DNA of 15,791 nucleotides, taken from positions 1-15,791 of the forward strand of contig JASHTP010000028.1 of NCBI GenBank assembly GCA_030040495.1, in the 5' to 3' direction. This document shows positions 1 to 6,892 of the stretch, piece by piece. The position numbers were made by a program, and so were the translations under genes. The notes under the pieces were generated by a model, which was not told where the DNA came from, searched no databases, and saw only the letters and a program-made list of their open reading frames with translations. Numbering within the stretch: position 1 is the stretch's first letter; every line of letters starts with the position of its first letter. This stretch comes from Alphaproteobacteria bacterium (GTDB taxonomy: Bacteria > Pseudomonadota > Alphaproteobacteria > ATCC43930 > CGMCC-115725).

Positions 1-1136
1 CCGTCATGGACGACGACGATCTGGCGGATGACATTCTGCAGCTGGCGGACATTGCCGGGCCAGGGCAGGGCGCAGACCCGGGCCTCGGCCTCCGGCGCGA
101 AGCCGGTGAAGCGGCGGCCCTCCTCCTGGCTGAAGGCGGCGAGAAAATGCCGCGCCAGCAGCAGCACGTCGCCGCCGCGCTCGCGCAGCGGCGGCAGCTG
201 GATCGGGATGACGTGGAGCCGATAGTAGAGATCCTCGCGGAAGCGGCCGGCCTCGACCTCGGCAAGCGGGTCGCGGTTGGTGGCGCAGATGATGCGCGCA
301 TCGACCTTGCGGCTGCGGTCGCTGCCCACCGCCTGGACCGATCCCGTCTGCACGAAGCGCAGCAGCTTGACCTGCAGCGCCGGGTCCATCTCGCAGACCT
401 CGTCGAGGAAGAGCGTGCCGCCGTCGGCGCGCAGCGCGGCGCCGTCGCGGTCGGCGGTGGCGCCGGTGAAGGCGCCCTTCACATGGCCGAAGATCTCGCT
501 CTCCATCAGCTCCTTCGGCACCGCGCCGCAATTGAGCGCGACGAAGGCGCCGTCGCGGCGCGGGCTGCGGCGGTGGACGGCCTCGGCGCAGACTTCCTTG
601 CCGGTGCCGCTCTCGCCGGTGACGAAGACGGTCGAGCGGCTCTTCGCCGCGAGATCGATGACGCGGTAGACCGCCTGCATCGAGAGGTCGGCGCCGATGA
701 AGCCCTCGAAGGCGGTGCTGCCGATGTCGGTGCCGAGAGTCTCGACGATGCGCTTCAGCCGGCGGCGCTCGAGCGCGTTGCGCACGGTCGTGACCAGGCG
801 CTCGGCGGTGAACGGCTTCACCAGGAAATCCACGGCGCCGGCGCGCATCGCCTCGACCGCGGCGTTGATCGAGCCGTGCGCGGTGATGACGATGAAGGCG
901 GGATCGAGCGACGCGGCGCGCGCCGCTTCGACGAGATCGAGCCCGTTGCCGTCCGGCAGCTCGAGATCGAGCAGCACCGCCGCCGGCTTGAGCGCGAGCA
1001 GCGCCTCCTTGGCCTCGGCGAGCGTCTCGGCGCGGCGCGCCTGGACCGGCTCGCGCTTCATGTATTCGAGATAGAGCTGCGCCAGAGGCACGGTGTCCTC
1101 GACCAGCAGCACCAGCGGTTTAGCCTTTGCCGACAA
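1..1136 (-). CDS. LuxO-like sigma-54-dependent response regulator (3' end cut by window edge)
   Basis: This is an NtrC-family enhancer-binding protein that, when phosphorylated, would use ATP hydrolysis to open sigma-54 promoters. About 378 codons are visible. A receiver domain (residues 8-125) starts with LLVEDT and has phospho-acceptor D57 in VLLDLELPDGNG. The AAA+ domain follows, with Walker A GESGTGKE (174-181), the sigma-54 contact loop GAFTGA (221-226), Walker B FLDE (D245/E246), and NVRQLQN near the visible end. The C-terminal Fis-type DNA-binding helix lies outside the window. Wording such as KEVCAEAVH, CEMDPALQ and ATNRDPLAEVEAGRFREDLYYRL is closer to Vibrio LuxO than to NtrC. The start is chosen as TTG at 1136: an in-frame TGA lies just upstream, and the nearby ATG at 1149 reads into a stop. 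No clear Shine-Dalgarno is present. It lies 108 bases downstream of grpE on the same strand. Its kinase or HPt partner is not visible. The family is certain; the LuxO subfamily is likely. Confidence 0.88.
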   Translation of the reverse strand, partial: MSAKAKPLVLLVEDTVPLAQLYLEYMKREPVQARRAETLAEAKEALLALKPAAVLLDLELPDGNGLDLVEAARAASLDPAFIVITAHGSINAAVEAMRAGAVDFLVKPFTAERLVTTVRNALERRRLKRIVETLGTDIGSTAFEGFIGADLSMQAVYRVIDLAAKSRSTVFVTGESGTGKEVCAEAVHRRSPRRDGAFVALNCGAVPKELMESEIFGHVKGAFTGATADRDGAALRADGGTLFLDEVCEMDPALQVKLLRFVQTGSVQAVGSDRSRKVDARIICATNRDPLAEVEAGRFREDLYYRLHVIPIQLPPLRERGGDVLLLARHFLAAFSQEEGRRFTGFAPEAEARVCALPWPGNVRQLQNVIRQIVVVHD

Positions 1137-1156
1137 GGCGACGGTCCATGCTCAGC

Positions 1157-1178
1157 GCGCAGCCGAAGGCGGCTGCGC
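1157..1178. repeat. 9-bp GC-rich hairpin between grpE and the LuxO-like gene
   Basis: GCGCAGCCG and CGGCTGCGC form a perfect 9-bp stem around a four-base loop, 21-42 bases upstream of the TTG start of the regulator on the minus strand. No T-run follows on either strand, so it is not a standard intrinsic terminator. It could attenuate read-through from grpE or shape the leader of the regulator mRNA. The neighbouring stretch 1216-1245 is also very GC-rich and partly self-complementary. Confidence 0.5.
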
Positions 1179-1244
1179 CCCGAAGCGTGGCAGACAGTGG
1201 TTAATTTTCGTGAAAGGCCGGCGGCCCGGCGCCGGCGCGCGGCG

Positions 1245-1823
1245 CTAGACGATCTCGTCGATGCGCGGCCCGTCGGCGGGCGGCCGGCTCTCGCCCTTGG
1301 CGACGCCGACCATGGCCGGGCGCAGCAGCCGGTCGTGCATGACATAGCCGGGCTGCAGCACCTGCACCACCGTGCCCGGCGGCTGGCCGGTGCTCTCGAC
1401 CTCGAATATCGCCTGATGCAGATTGTGGTCGAAACGCTCGCCGACGGGATCGATGCGGCGGATGCCATGGCGCTCGAAGGCGGCGAGCAGCTCGCGCTCG
1501 GTCGCCGCCACGCCTTGCAGCAGGTTGCGCGTGCGCTCGTCCGCGGCCTGCTCCAAGGGCAGGCTGTCGAGCGCGCGGCGCAGATTGTCGGCGACGTTGA
1601 GCAGGTCCTTGGCCAAGGCGACGGCGCCGTATTTCGACGCGTCGGCGCGCTCGCGCTCGGCGCGGCGGCGGACATTCTCGGTCTCCGCCAGCGCGCGCAG
1701 CAGCCGGTCCTTCGTTTCCGCCAGCTCGGCCTCGAGCCGCGGCAGCCGCTCCTCGGCCGCCGCCGGCGTCGGCGTCGCGCCGCCGTCGGGCGCGGTGTAG
1801 GCGTCGTTTCTGTCTTCGCTCAT
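1245..1823 (-). CDS. grpE: GrpE nucleotide exchange factor of DnaK
   Basis: GrpE is the cytoplasmic co-chaperone that releases ADP from DnaK and so resets the Hsp70 cycle. The 192-residue product has the normal layout. An acidic, alanine- and proline-rich disordered N-terminus (1-25) is followed by a long charged helix for dimerisation (about 26-90, including LLRALAETENVRRRAERER and YGAVALAKDLLNVADNLRRAL). The C-terminal beta domain contains the family signature FDHNLHQAIFEVES...GTVVQVLQPGYVMHDRLLRPAMVGVAKG. The ATG at 1823 has AGGA eight bases upstream. The gap to hrcA is 16 bases, so the two are very probably co-transcribed. DnaK and DnaJ are not in the window. Identification is secure. Confidence 0.97.
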   Translation of the reverse strand: MSEDRNDAYTAPDGGATPTPAAAEERLPRLEAELAETKDRLLRALAETENVRRRAERERADASKYGAVALAKDLLNVADNLRRALDSLPLEQAADERTRNLLQGVAATERELLAAFERHGIRRIDPVGERFDHNLHQAIFEVESTGQPPGTVVQVLQPGYVMHDRLLRPAMVGVAKGESRPPADGPRIDEIV

Positions 1824-1839
1824 CGCACTATTCCTAAGC

Positions 1840-2928
1840 CTATCCCAAGAGCTTGCCGATCACCTTGGCGGTATAGTCCACCAGGGGAATGATGCGGGCG
1901 TAATTGATCCGCGTCGGGCCGATGACGCCGATCGCGCCCACCACCTGCTCGCGGCTGTTGGCGTAGGGCGCCACGATCATCGAGCAGCCGGCGACGCCGA
2001 AGAGCGGATTGTCGGAGCCGATGAAGATCTGCACGCCCTCGCCCTCGCGCGTCGCGTCGAGCAGGCGCAGCATCGCCTCCCGGGTTTCGAGCATGTCGAA
2101 GAGCGCGCGCAGGCGCTCGAGGTCGGCGAGCGCGGTCACGTCGCCGAGCAGATTGGCCTGGCCGCGCACGATGAGCGCGCTGTCCTCGGTGCCGCCGGCC
2201 CAGGAGGCGAGGCCGGCATCGATGAGGCGTCGGGTGATCTCGTCGAGCTGCGCGCGGTTCGAGGCGACGTCGGCGGCGATCACCGCCTTCGCCTCCTCGA
2301 TGGTGTGGCCGATGAGGCGCGAGCTCAGATAGTTGCTCGCCTGCACCATGGTCGAGGGCGGGGTGCCGATCGGCACCTCGATGAGCCGGTTCTCGACGAG
2401 GCCGTCCTCGGTCACCATGACGACGAGGGCGCGGCCGGGCGAGAGCGGCACGAACTCGATGTGCCTGAGCGCGCGCCGCTCGGTCTTGGGCGCGACGACC
2501 AGGCCGGCGCAGCGCGACAGGCCCGACAGCGCCGCGGTGGCGTCCTCGAGCGCCTGCGGCAGGCTCTTGCCGGCGGCCGCGAGCCGCCCGTCGATGCTGG
2601 TCCGCTCCTCCTCGCTGAGCCCGCCCAGCTCCAGGAGCCCGTTGACGAAGAGCCGCAGGCCGGCCTCGGTCGGCAGCCGCCCGGCGGAGGTGTGCGGCGC
2701 GAACAGCAGCCCGGCATCCTCGAGATCGGCCATGACGTTGCGGATGGTGGCGGGGGACAGGTCGAGCCCGCCGCGGCGCGACAGCGTGCGCGAGCCGACG
2801 GGCTCGCCGGTCTCGACATAGGCGTCGACGACCATGCGGAAGATCTCACGGCTGCGCTCATTGAGCTCCGTGATGACCGGTTTGGGGACGGGCGGCAGCC
2901 GTTCCGCAGCCATAGCTCTCTCGGACAT
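1840..2928 (-). CDS. hrcA: HrcA heat-shock transcriptional repressor
   Basis: HrcA represses chaperone genes, typically groESL, by binding CIRCE operators, and depends on GroEL for folding. The 362-residue product has an N-terminal winged helix (about 18-95; NERSREIFRMVVDAYVETGEPVGSRTL in two parts, then LSPATIRNVMADLEDAGLL and SAGRLPTEAGLRLFV). A GAF-like central region follows, and the C-terminal family signature is VVGAIGVIGPTRINYARIIPLVDY. Two starts are possible. The first ATG (2928) has GGG only one base away. The ATG at codon 6 (2913) follows a well-spaced GAGAGAG and would give MAAERLPPV, so it may be the real start. The gene is divergent from rph and forms an operon with grpE. No CIRCE element is seen upstream, so autoregulation through CIRCE is not supported here. 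Confidence 0.97.
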   Translation of the reverse strand: MSERAMAAERLPPVPKPVITELNERSREIFRMVVDAYVETGEPVGSRTLSRRGGLDLSPATIRNVMADLEDAGLLFAPHTSAGRLPTEAGLRLFVNGLLELGGLSEEERTSIDGRLAAAGKSLPQALEDATAALSGLSRCAGLVVAPKTERRALRHIEFVPLSPGRALVVMVTEDGLVENRLIEVPIGTPPSTMVQASNYLSSRLIGHTIEEAKAVIAADVASNRAQLDEITRRLIDAGLASWAGGTEDSALIVRGQANLLGDVTALADLERLRALFDMLETREAMLRLLDATREGEGVQIFIGSDNPLFGVAGCSMIVAPYANSREQVVGAIGVIGPTRINYARIIPLVDYTAKVIGKLLG

Positions 2929-2945
2929 CCCTGGGGGCGCGGCAA

Positions 2946-2974
2946 AATGTAGGTAGGGCGGCAGCCAGCGTCAA
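2946..2974 (-). promoter_or_regulatory. Predicted housekeeping promoter of hrcA-grpE
   Basis: Read on the minus strand, a -35 box TTGACG (2974-2969) and a -10 box TACATT (2951-2946) are separated by exactly 17 bases. Transcription would start near 2939, leaving a leader of about 11 bases before the first hrcA ATG or about 26 before the codon-6 ATG. A weaker CTTG-N17-CTAATG pair farther upstream (about 3032-3010) loosely resembles a heat-shock (RpoH) promoter, but it is a poor match. Confidence 0.65.
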
Positions 2975-3047
2975 CCGCCGGGCGCGCTGGACGGCGGCAC
3001 GCCCCCGCATTAGCTTCTCGCCCCGAACGCCAAGAAAGGCAACCGAC

Positions 3048-3770
3048 ATGTCGCGCCCTTCCGGCCGCGCCCCGCACGAGCTGCGCCAGGTGCGCCTCGA
3101 GCCCGGCTTCGCCAAATACGCCGAAGGCTCCTGCCTCGCCCGCTTCGGCGATACCCACGTGCTGTGCGCTGCCACGGTCGAGGAGAAGGTGCCGCCCTTT
3201 CTGCGCAACTCCGGCCGCGGCTGGATCACCGCCGAGTACGGCATGCTGCCGCGCTCGACGCATGAGCGCACCGAGCGCGAGGCGACGCGCGGCCGCCAGT
3301 CCGGCCGCACCCAGGAGATCCAGCGCCTGATCGGCCGCTCGCTGCGCGCGGTGACCGACCTCGCCGCGCTCGGCGAGCGCCAGGTCCGCATCGATTGCGA
3401 CGTGCTGCAGGCCGATGGCGGCACGCGCACCGCGTCGATCACCGGCAGCTATGTCGCGCTCCACATCGCGCTGCAGAAGCTCGTGGCCGCCGGCTCGCTG
3501 CCGAAGCTGCCGCTTTCCGACGCGGTGGCGGCGGTCTCCTGCGGCATCCATGGCGACCAGGCGGTGCTCGATCTCGACTATGCCGAGGACAGCACCGCCG
3601 CGGCCGACGCCAATTTCGTCCTCACCGGCGCCGGCGGCATCGTCGAGATCCAGGCTACCGCCGAGCACGACGCCTTCCCCGAGCAGCGTTTCACCGAGAT
3701 GCTGGCGCTCGCCCGGCTCGGCATCGGCCAGCTCGTGCTGATGCAGCGCCGCGTCCTCGGGCTCGCGTGA
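3048..3770 (+). CDS. rph: Ribonuclease PH
   Basis: RNase PH is a phosphate-dependent 3'-to-5' exoribonuclease that trims tRNA 3' ends and helps degrade structured RNA; it acts as a ring of six subunits. The 240 residues match the usual length. Visible family blocks are RPSGRAPHELRQVRLEPG at the start, GWITAEYGMLPRST, RGRQSGRTQEIQRLIGRSLR (phosphate-binding arginine region), CDVLQADGGTRTASITGSY and the C-terminal VEIQATAEHDAFPE. The ATG has AAAGG eight bases upstream. It is the first gene of rph-rdgB-hemW and is transcribed away from hrcA across a 119-base gap. No convincing rph promoter could be singled out in that gap. Confidence 0.97.
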   Translation: MSRPSGRAPHELRQVRLEPGFAKYAEGSCLARFGDTHVLCAATVEEKVPPFLRNSGRGWITAEYGMLPRSTHERTEREATRGRQSGRTQEIQRLIGRSLRAVTDLAALGERQVRIDCDVLQADGGTRTASITGSYVALHIALQKLVAAGSLPKLPLSDAVAAVSCGIHGDQAVLDLDYAEDSTAAADANFVLTGAGGIVEIQATAEHDAFPEQRFTEMLALARLGIGQLVLMQRRVLGLA

Positions 3771-3779
3771 GCGCAGGCG

Positions 3780-4379
3780 ATGGCGCGCCGCTTCGCCAGC
3801 CAGCGGCTGGTCATCGCCACGCACAATCAGGGCAAGCTTGCCGAGATGGCGGCGCTGCTCGCCCCTTACGGCGTCGAGGCGGTGAGCGCCGGAGCGCTGG
3901 GCCTGCCCGAGCCGGAGGAGACCGGCGCGAGCTTCGAGGCCAATGCCGCGCTCAAGGCGCGCGCCGCGGCGGCGGCGAGCGGCCTGCCGGCGCTCGCCGA
4001 CGATTCCGGCCTGGTGGTGCCGGCGCTCGACGGCGCTCCCGGCATCCATTCGGCGCGCTGGGCCGGGCCCGAACGCGACTTCGCCCGCGCCATGGCGCTG
4101 GTCGAGGAGCGGCTCGCCGGTAGCCGCGACCGGCGCGCCGCCTTCGTCGCCGTGCTGGCGCTCGCCTGGCCGGACGGGCAAGTCGAGCTGTTCCGCGGCG
4201 AGGTGCAGGGGACTCTCGTCTTTCCGCCGCGCGGCGGTCGCGGCTTCGGCTACGACCCCATCTTCGTGCCCGAAGGCGGCCGCGAGAGCTTCGGCGAGAT
4301 GGATCCCGCGGCCAAGCACGCCATCAGCCATCGCGCCGTCGCCTTCCGCAAGCTGGCGGCGGCGTGTCTCGCGCGGTGA
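3780..4379 (+). CDS. rdgB: XTP/dITP pyrophosphatase (RdgB/HAM1 family)
   Basis: This house-cleaning enzyme hydrolyses dITP, XTP and ITP to monophosphates and pyrophosphate, keeping deaminated purines out of nucleic acids. The 199-residue product shows the complete family pattern: IATHNQGKLAEM near the start, ETGASFEANAALKAR, LADDSGL (the catalytic and metal-binding acidic pair), PGIHSARWAG, GRGFGYDPIFVPEG, and SFGEMDPAAKHAISHRAVA at the end. It begins nine bases after the rph stop and overlaps the start of hemW by four bases at GTGA, which indicates one transcript. Nothing in it is unusual. Confidence 0.96.
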   Translation: MARRFASQRLVIATHNQGKLAEMAALLAPYGVEAVSAGALGLPEPEETGASFEANAALKARAAAAASGLPALADDSGLVVPALDGAPGIHSARWAGPERDFARAMALVEERLAGSRDRRAAFVAVLALAWPDGQVELFRGEVQGTLVFPPRGGRGFGYDPIFVPEGGRESFGEMDPAAKHAISHRAVAFRKLAAACLAR

Positions 4380-5536
4380 CCGCGGTGAGCGATCTCGCGC
4401 TCTACATCCACTGGCCGTTCTGCAAGTCGAAATGCCCCTATTGCGACTTCAACAGCCATGTGCGCGAGGGCGTCGACCAGCGGCGCTGGCGCGACGCGCT
4501 GCTCGCCGAGCTCGACCGCGCCGCCGCCGAGACGGCGGGGCGCCGCATCGGCTCGATCTTCTTCGGCGGCGGCACGCCCTCGCTGATGGAGCCGGAGACG
4601 GTGGCGGCGCTGATCGCCCGCGCGGTCGAGCGCTTGGGACTCGCTGAGAATGCCGAGATCACGCTCGAGGCCAATCCGACCTCGGTCGAAGCGGCGCGCT
4701 TCCGCGCGCTGGCCGACGCCGGAGTCAACCGGCTGTCGCTCGGCGTCCAGGCGCTCGACGACCGCGCGCTGCGCTTTCTCGGCCGCGGCCACGACGCCGC
4801 CGAGGCGCTCGCCGCCATCGCGCTGGCGCGCCGGCATTTCGCGCGCTTCTCCTTCGACCTGATCTATGCGCGGCCCGGCCAGACGCCGGCGGCCTGGCTG
4901 GCGGAGCTCGACCGCGCGCTGGATCTGGCCGGCAACCATCTCTCGCTCTACCAGCTCACCATCGAGGCCGGCACCGCCTTCGCCACCGCGTTCGCGCGCG
5001 GCGACTTCGCGCTGCCCGACGAGGATCTCGCCGGCGCGCTCTTCGAGGCGACGCAGGCGCGGCTCGAGGCCGCCGGCTTGCCCGCTTACGAGATTTCCAA
5101 CCATGCCCGCGCGGGCGGCGAGAGCCGGCACAATCTCGCCTATTGGCGCGGCGAGGATTATGCCGGCATCGGCCCCGGCGCCCATGGCCGGCTGACGCAG
5201 GGCGGCCGGACCTTCGCCGTCCGCAGCCATCGCGCGCCCGAAACCTGGCTCGCCGCCGTCGAGCAGCAGGGCGACGGCAGCGCGGAGCGCCTTGCGCTGA
5301 CGCCGGCGGAGCGGCGCCGCGAGCTGCTGATGATGGGGTTGCGGCTCGCCGAAGGCGTCGACCGCGCGCGCTTTCGCGCCGCCGCCGGAGCCGAGATCGA
5401 GGCTGCGCTCGACAAGGCGCGGCTCGCCGATCTCGTCGAAGGCGGCTTCGTCGCCCTCGACGCGCAGGGGCTGCGCGCCACCGCGGCCGGCCGGCAGCGG
5501 CTCGACGCCGTGCTCCGGGCCTTGGTGGTTTCCTAG
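4376..5536 (+). CDS. hemW: Radical SAM haem chaperone HemW
   Basis: HemW binds haem and a [4Fe-4S] cluster and is thought to deliver haem to respiratory proteins. The cluster motif CKSKCPYCDF is CX3CX2C followed by Phe, where the coproporphyrinogen dehydrogenase HemN has a fourth Cys; this marks HemW rather than HemN. Other radical-SAM blocks are FFGGGTPSLM, ITLEANPTS, GVNRLSLGVQALDD, FDLIYARPGQT and LSLYQLTIEAGTAF. The HemW-typical YEISNHARAGGESRHNLAYW and GIGPGAHGR are also present. The start is taken as GTG 4376, whose GTGA overlaps the rdgB stop and gives 386 residues. GTG 4364 (390 residues) or GTG 4385 are alternatives. The gene ends the rph-rdgB-hemW operon. Confidence 0.95.
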   Translation: MTAVSDLALYIHWPFCKSKCPYCDFNSHVREGVDQRRWRDALLAELDRAAAETAGRRIGSIFFGGGTPSLMEPETVAALIARAVERLGLAENAEITLEANPTSVEAARFRALADAGVNRLSLGVQALDDRALRFLGRGHDAAEALAAIALARRHFARFSFDLIYARPGQTPAAWLAELDRALDLAGNHLSLYQLTIEAGTAFATAFARGDFALPDEDLAGALFEATQARLEAAGLPAYEISNHARAGGESRHNLAYWRGEDYAGIGPGAHGRLTQGGRTFAVRSHRAPETWLAAVEQQGDGSAERLALTPAERRRELLMMGLRLAEGVDRARFRAAAGAEIEAALDKARLADLVEGGFVALDAQGLRATAAGRQRLDAVLRALVVS

Positions 5537-5633
5537 CATTTGTCTAAACTTGTCGGTAAAAGTTAGGTCAATTCCCCCAGATTTGCTTTAGCTTTGAGAT
5601 CAGGGGACGAAGCAGGACAAGGCCCATCCGCGC
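5537..5633 (+). promoter_or_regulatory. AT-richer leader region before the histidine kinase gene
   Basis: This 97-base gap is clearly less GC-rich than its surroundings. It contains TTGTCT, 17 bases, then TTAGGT (5540-5568), a weak housekeeping-type promoter candidate. It also contains AACTT and AAGTT arms separated by eight bases, which could be a small operator. Neither is strong. AGGACAAGG about eleven bases before the kinase ATG is the best ribosome-binding candidate. Confidence 0.3.
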
Positions 5634-6674
5634 ATGATCGCGAGCGGCACCGGCAGGCAGAGCTGGGATGCGCGCAGCCTTCTCCACCCCGGCTGGCTCG
5701 TGCGGCCGGTAGGGACCGTGGCGCTGCTCGCCATCATCGTCGGCGCGGCGATGACGCTGAGCATGCTGGTCTGGCAGGCGCTCGTCGGCACGCCGCCGCT
5801 CCAGGTGCCGATCACGGCGGCGATCGTCGCGCCCATCGTCGGACTGCCGCTGCTGCTCTATCTCCAGTATGTCATTCATCGCCTCGCCCAATCGCAGCGC
5901 GTGCTGACCCAGCTCGCGGCGGAGCTTACCGCCGCCACCGAGGAAACCGAGCTGGCAAGCCGCGTCAAATCCGAGTTCCTGGCGCGCATGAGCCACGAGC
6001 TGCGCACGCCGCTGAACGCGGTCATCGGCTACAGCGAGATGCTGCTCGAGGATGCCGACGGGAGCGGCATCGGCGGCGCGCAGGCGGCCGACCTCCGGCG
6101 CATCCACAGCGCCGGCCGCCATCTCCTGTCGCTGGTCGACGACCTGCTCGACCTCTCCAAGATCGAGACCGGCCACCTGGAGCTGCAGGCGCAGCCGATC
6201 GATCTCGTCCGGTTGGTCGACGACATCGTGGCGACGGCGCGCCCGCTCGTCGCCGGCAAGCAGAACGAGTTCGAGGTCGAATGCGCGGCCGATCTCGGCG
6301 CCATCACCGGCGACGCCGGGAAGCTGCGGCAGGTGGTGCAGAACCTGCTGAGCAATGCGGCGAAGTTCACCGAGAACGGGCGCGTCAGCCTGTCGGTCGC
6401 GCGCGAGCCCGGCCCCGGCGGCGACTGGATCCGCTTCGCCGTCAGCGACACGGGTTCCGCCACCGGCATCGACCGCGAGACGCTGGTGCGGCTCTTCACC
6501 GACTTCGCTCCGGCCGATCCCGCGATCGCGGCCAAATATGGCGGCACCGGGCTCGGCCTCGCCTTGAGCCGCCAGCTCTGCCGGCTGATGGGCGGCGAGA
6601 TCACCGCCGAGAGCGAAGCCGGCCGCGGCTCCCGCTTCACCCTGCGGCTGCCGGCCGCGGCCGCGACGCGCTGA
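5634..6674 (+). CDS. Small membrane-bound sensor histidine kinase
   Basis: This 346-residue kinase would autophosphorylate on His and pass the phosphate to a response regulator. Two hydrophobic segments (about 26-50 and 58-81) sit at the N-terminus with only a few residues between them, so there is almost no periplasmic sensor loop. A short helical linker follows, then a HisKA domain with SHELRTPLNAVIGYSEM (phospho-acceptor H121). The HATPase domain has N box NLLSNAAKF (N241), a G1 motif reading DTGSATGID (272-280) where DTGIGI is usual, and a G2 motif GGTGLGLALS (303-312). It has no PAS, HAMP or receiver domain. No response regulator is adjacent, so it is an orphan kinase. Its position next to a hemerythrin gene hints at redox or oxygen signalling, which is inference only. 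Confidence 0.92.
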   Translation: MIASGTGRQSWDARSLLHPGWLVRPVGTVALLAIIVGAAMTLSMLVWQALVGTPPLQVPITAAIVAPIVGLPLLLYLQYVIHRLAQSQRVLTQLAAELTAATEETELASRVKSEFLARMSHELRTPLNAVIGYSEMLLEDADGSGIGGAQAADLRRIHSAGRHLLSLVDDLLDLSKIETGHLELQAQPIDLVRLVDDIVATARPLVAGKQNEFEVECAADLGAITGDAGKLRQVVQNLLSNAAKFTENGRVSLSVAREPGPGGDWIRFAVSDTGSATGIDRETLVRLFTDFAPADPAIAAKYGGTGLGLALSRQLCRLMGGEITAESEAGRGSRFTLRLPAAAATR

Positions 6675-6696
6675 CGGCCCGGCCGCTCGTCCACGC

Positions 6697-6752
6697 GGGC
6701 ATTTTGCCCGTCGAATTGCGCATTTTGCCTGGTCAAATTGTGCATTTTGCCC
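6697..6752 (+). repeat. Three in-phase GCATTTTGC operator-like repeats
   Basis: The 9-base core GCATTTTGC occurs at 6699-6707, 6720-6728 and 6742-6750, so start-to-start spacing is 21 and 22 bases, about two DNA turns. Each core is a short palindrome, GCA-TTT-TGC, and the first copy extends to a perfect 13-base one (GGGCATTTTGCCC). The spacers also resemble each other (CGTCGAATTGC and TGGTCAAATTGT). This arrangement is typical of binding sites for a dimeric regulator on one face of DNA. The core equals the centre of the LuxO operator TTGCA-WWW-TGCAA, although the outer TT and AA are not conserved. The copies lie about 130, 109 and 87 bases upstream of the predicted sigma-54 start. Confidence 0.75.
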
Positions 6753-6806
6753 GTCGCCGGCCAGGGCGGCGGCGCGCGCCCCGCGGAATCCGCCAGGATG
6801 CGCGGC

Positions 6807-6822
6807 TGGCATGTCTCGTGCA
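6807..6822 (+). promoter_or_regulatory. Predicted sigma-54 (-24/-12) promoter of the hemerythrin gene
   Basis: TGGCATGTCTCGTGCA matches the sigma-54 consensus TGGCAYR-N4-TTGCW with one mismatch (GTGCA for TTGCA). It has the obligatory GG and GC exactly ten bases apart (GG 6808-6809, GC 6820-6821). Transcription would start near 6833, about 60 bases before the hemerythrin ATG. The in-phase repeats upstream sit where enhancer-binding-protein sites are expected, which supports the call. Confidence 0.65.
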
Positions 6823-6892
6823 CTCGACCCAACGATCGCACCGCCGGCTCAAGGCCAGGCGAGCGTGCAGACTTCATCGTAGGAGACGATCG

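Noticed and set aside
1157..1178. Intrinsic terminator after grpE
   Set aside because: The hairpin is good but no T-run follows on the minus strand, so I list it only as a hairpin.
1201..1210. TTAACC-type CtrA half-site upstream of the LuxO-like gene
   Set aside because: Only one half-site (TTAACCAC on the minus strand) is present, without the paired TTAA at the expected distance.
2929..3047. Possible CIRCE operator (TTAGCACTC-N9-GAGTGCTAA) in the hrcA-rph gap
   Set aside because: Only an isolated TTAGC is present; there is no second arm, so no CIRCE is supported.
6833..6892. A Qrr-like small RNA downstream of the sigma-54 promoter, by analogy with Vibrio LuxO targets
   Set aside because: The 60-base leader contains no terminator hairpin with a T-run and ends in a good ribosome-binding site, so it reads as the 5' leader of the hemerythrin mRNA.
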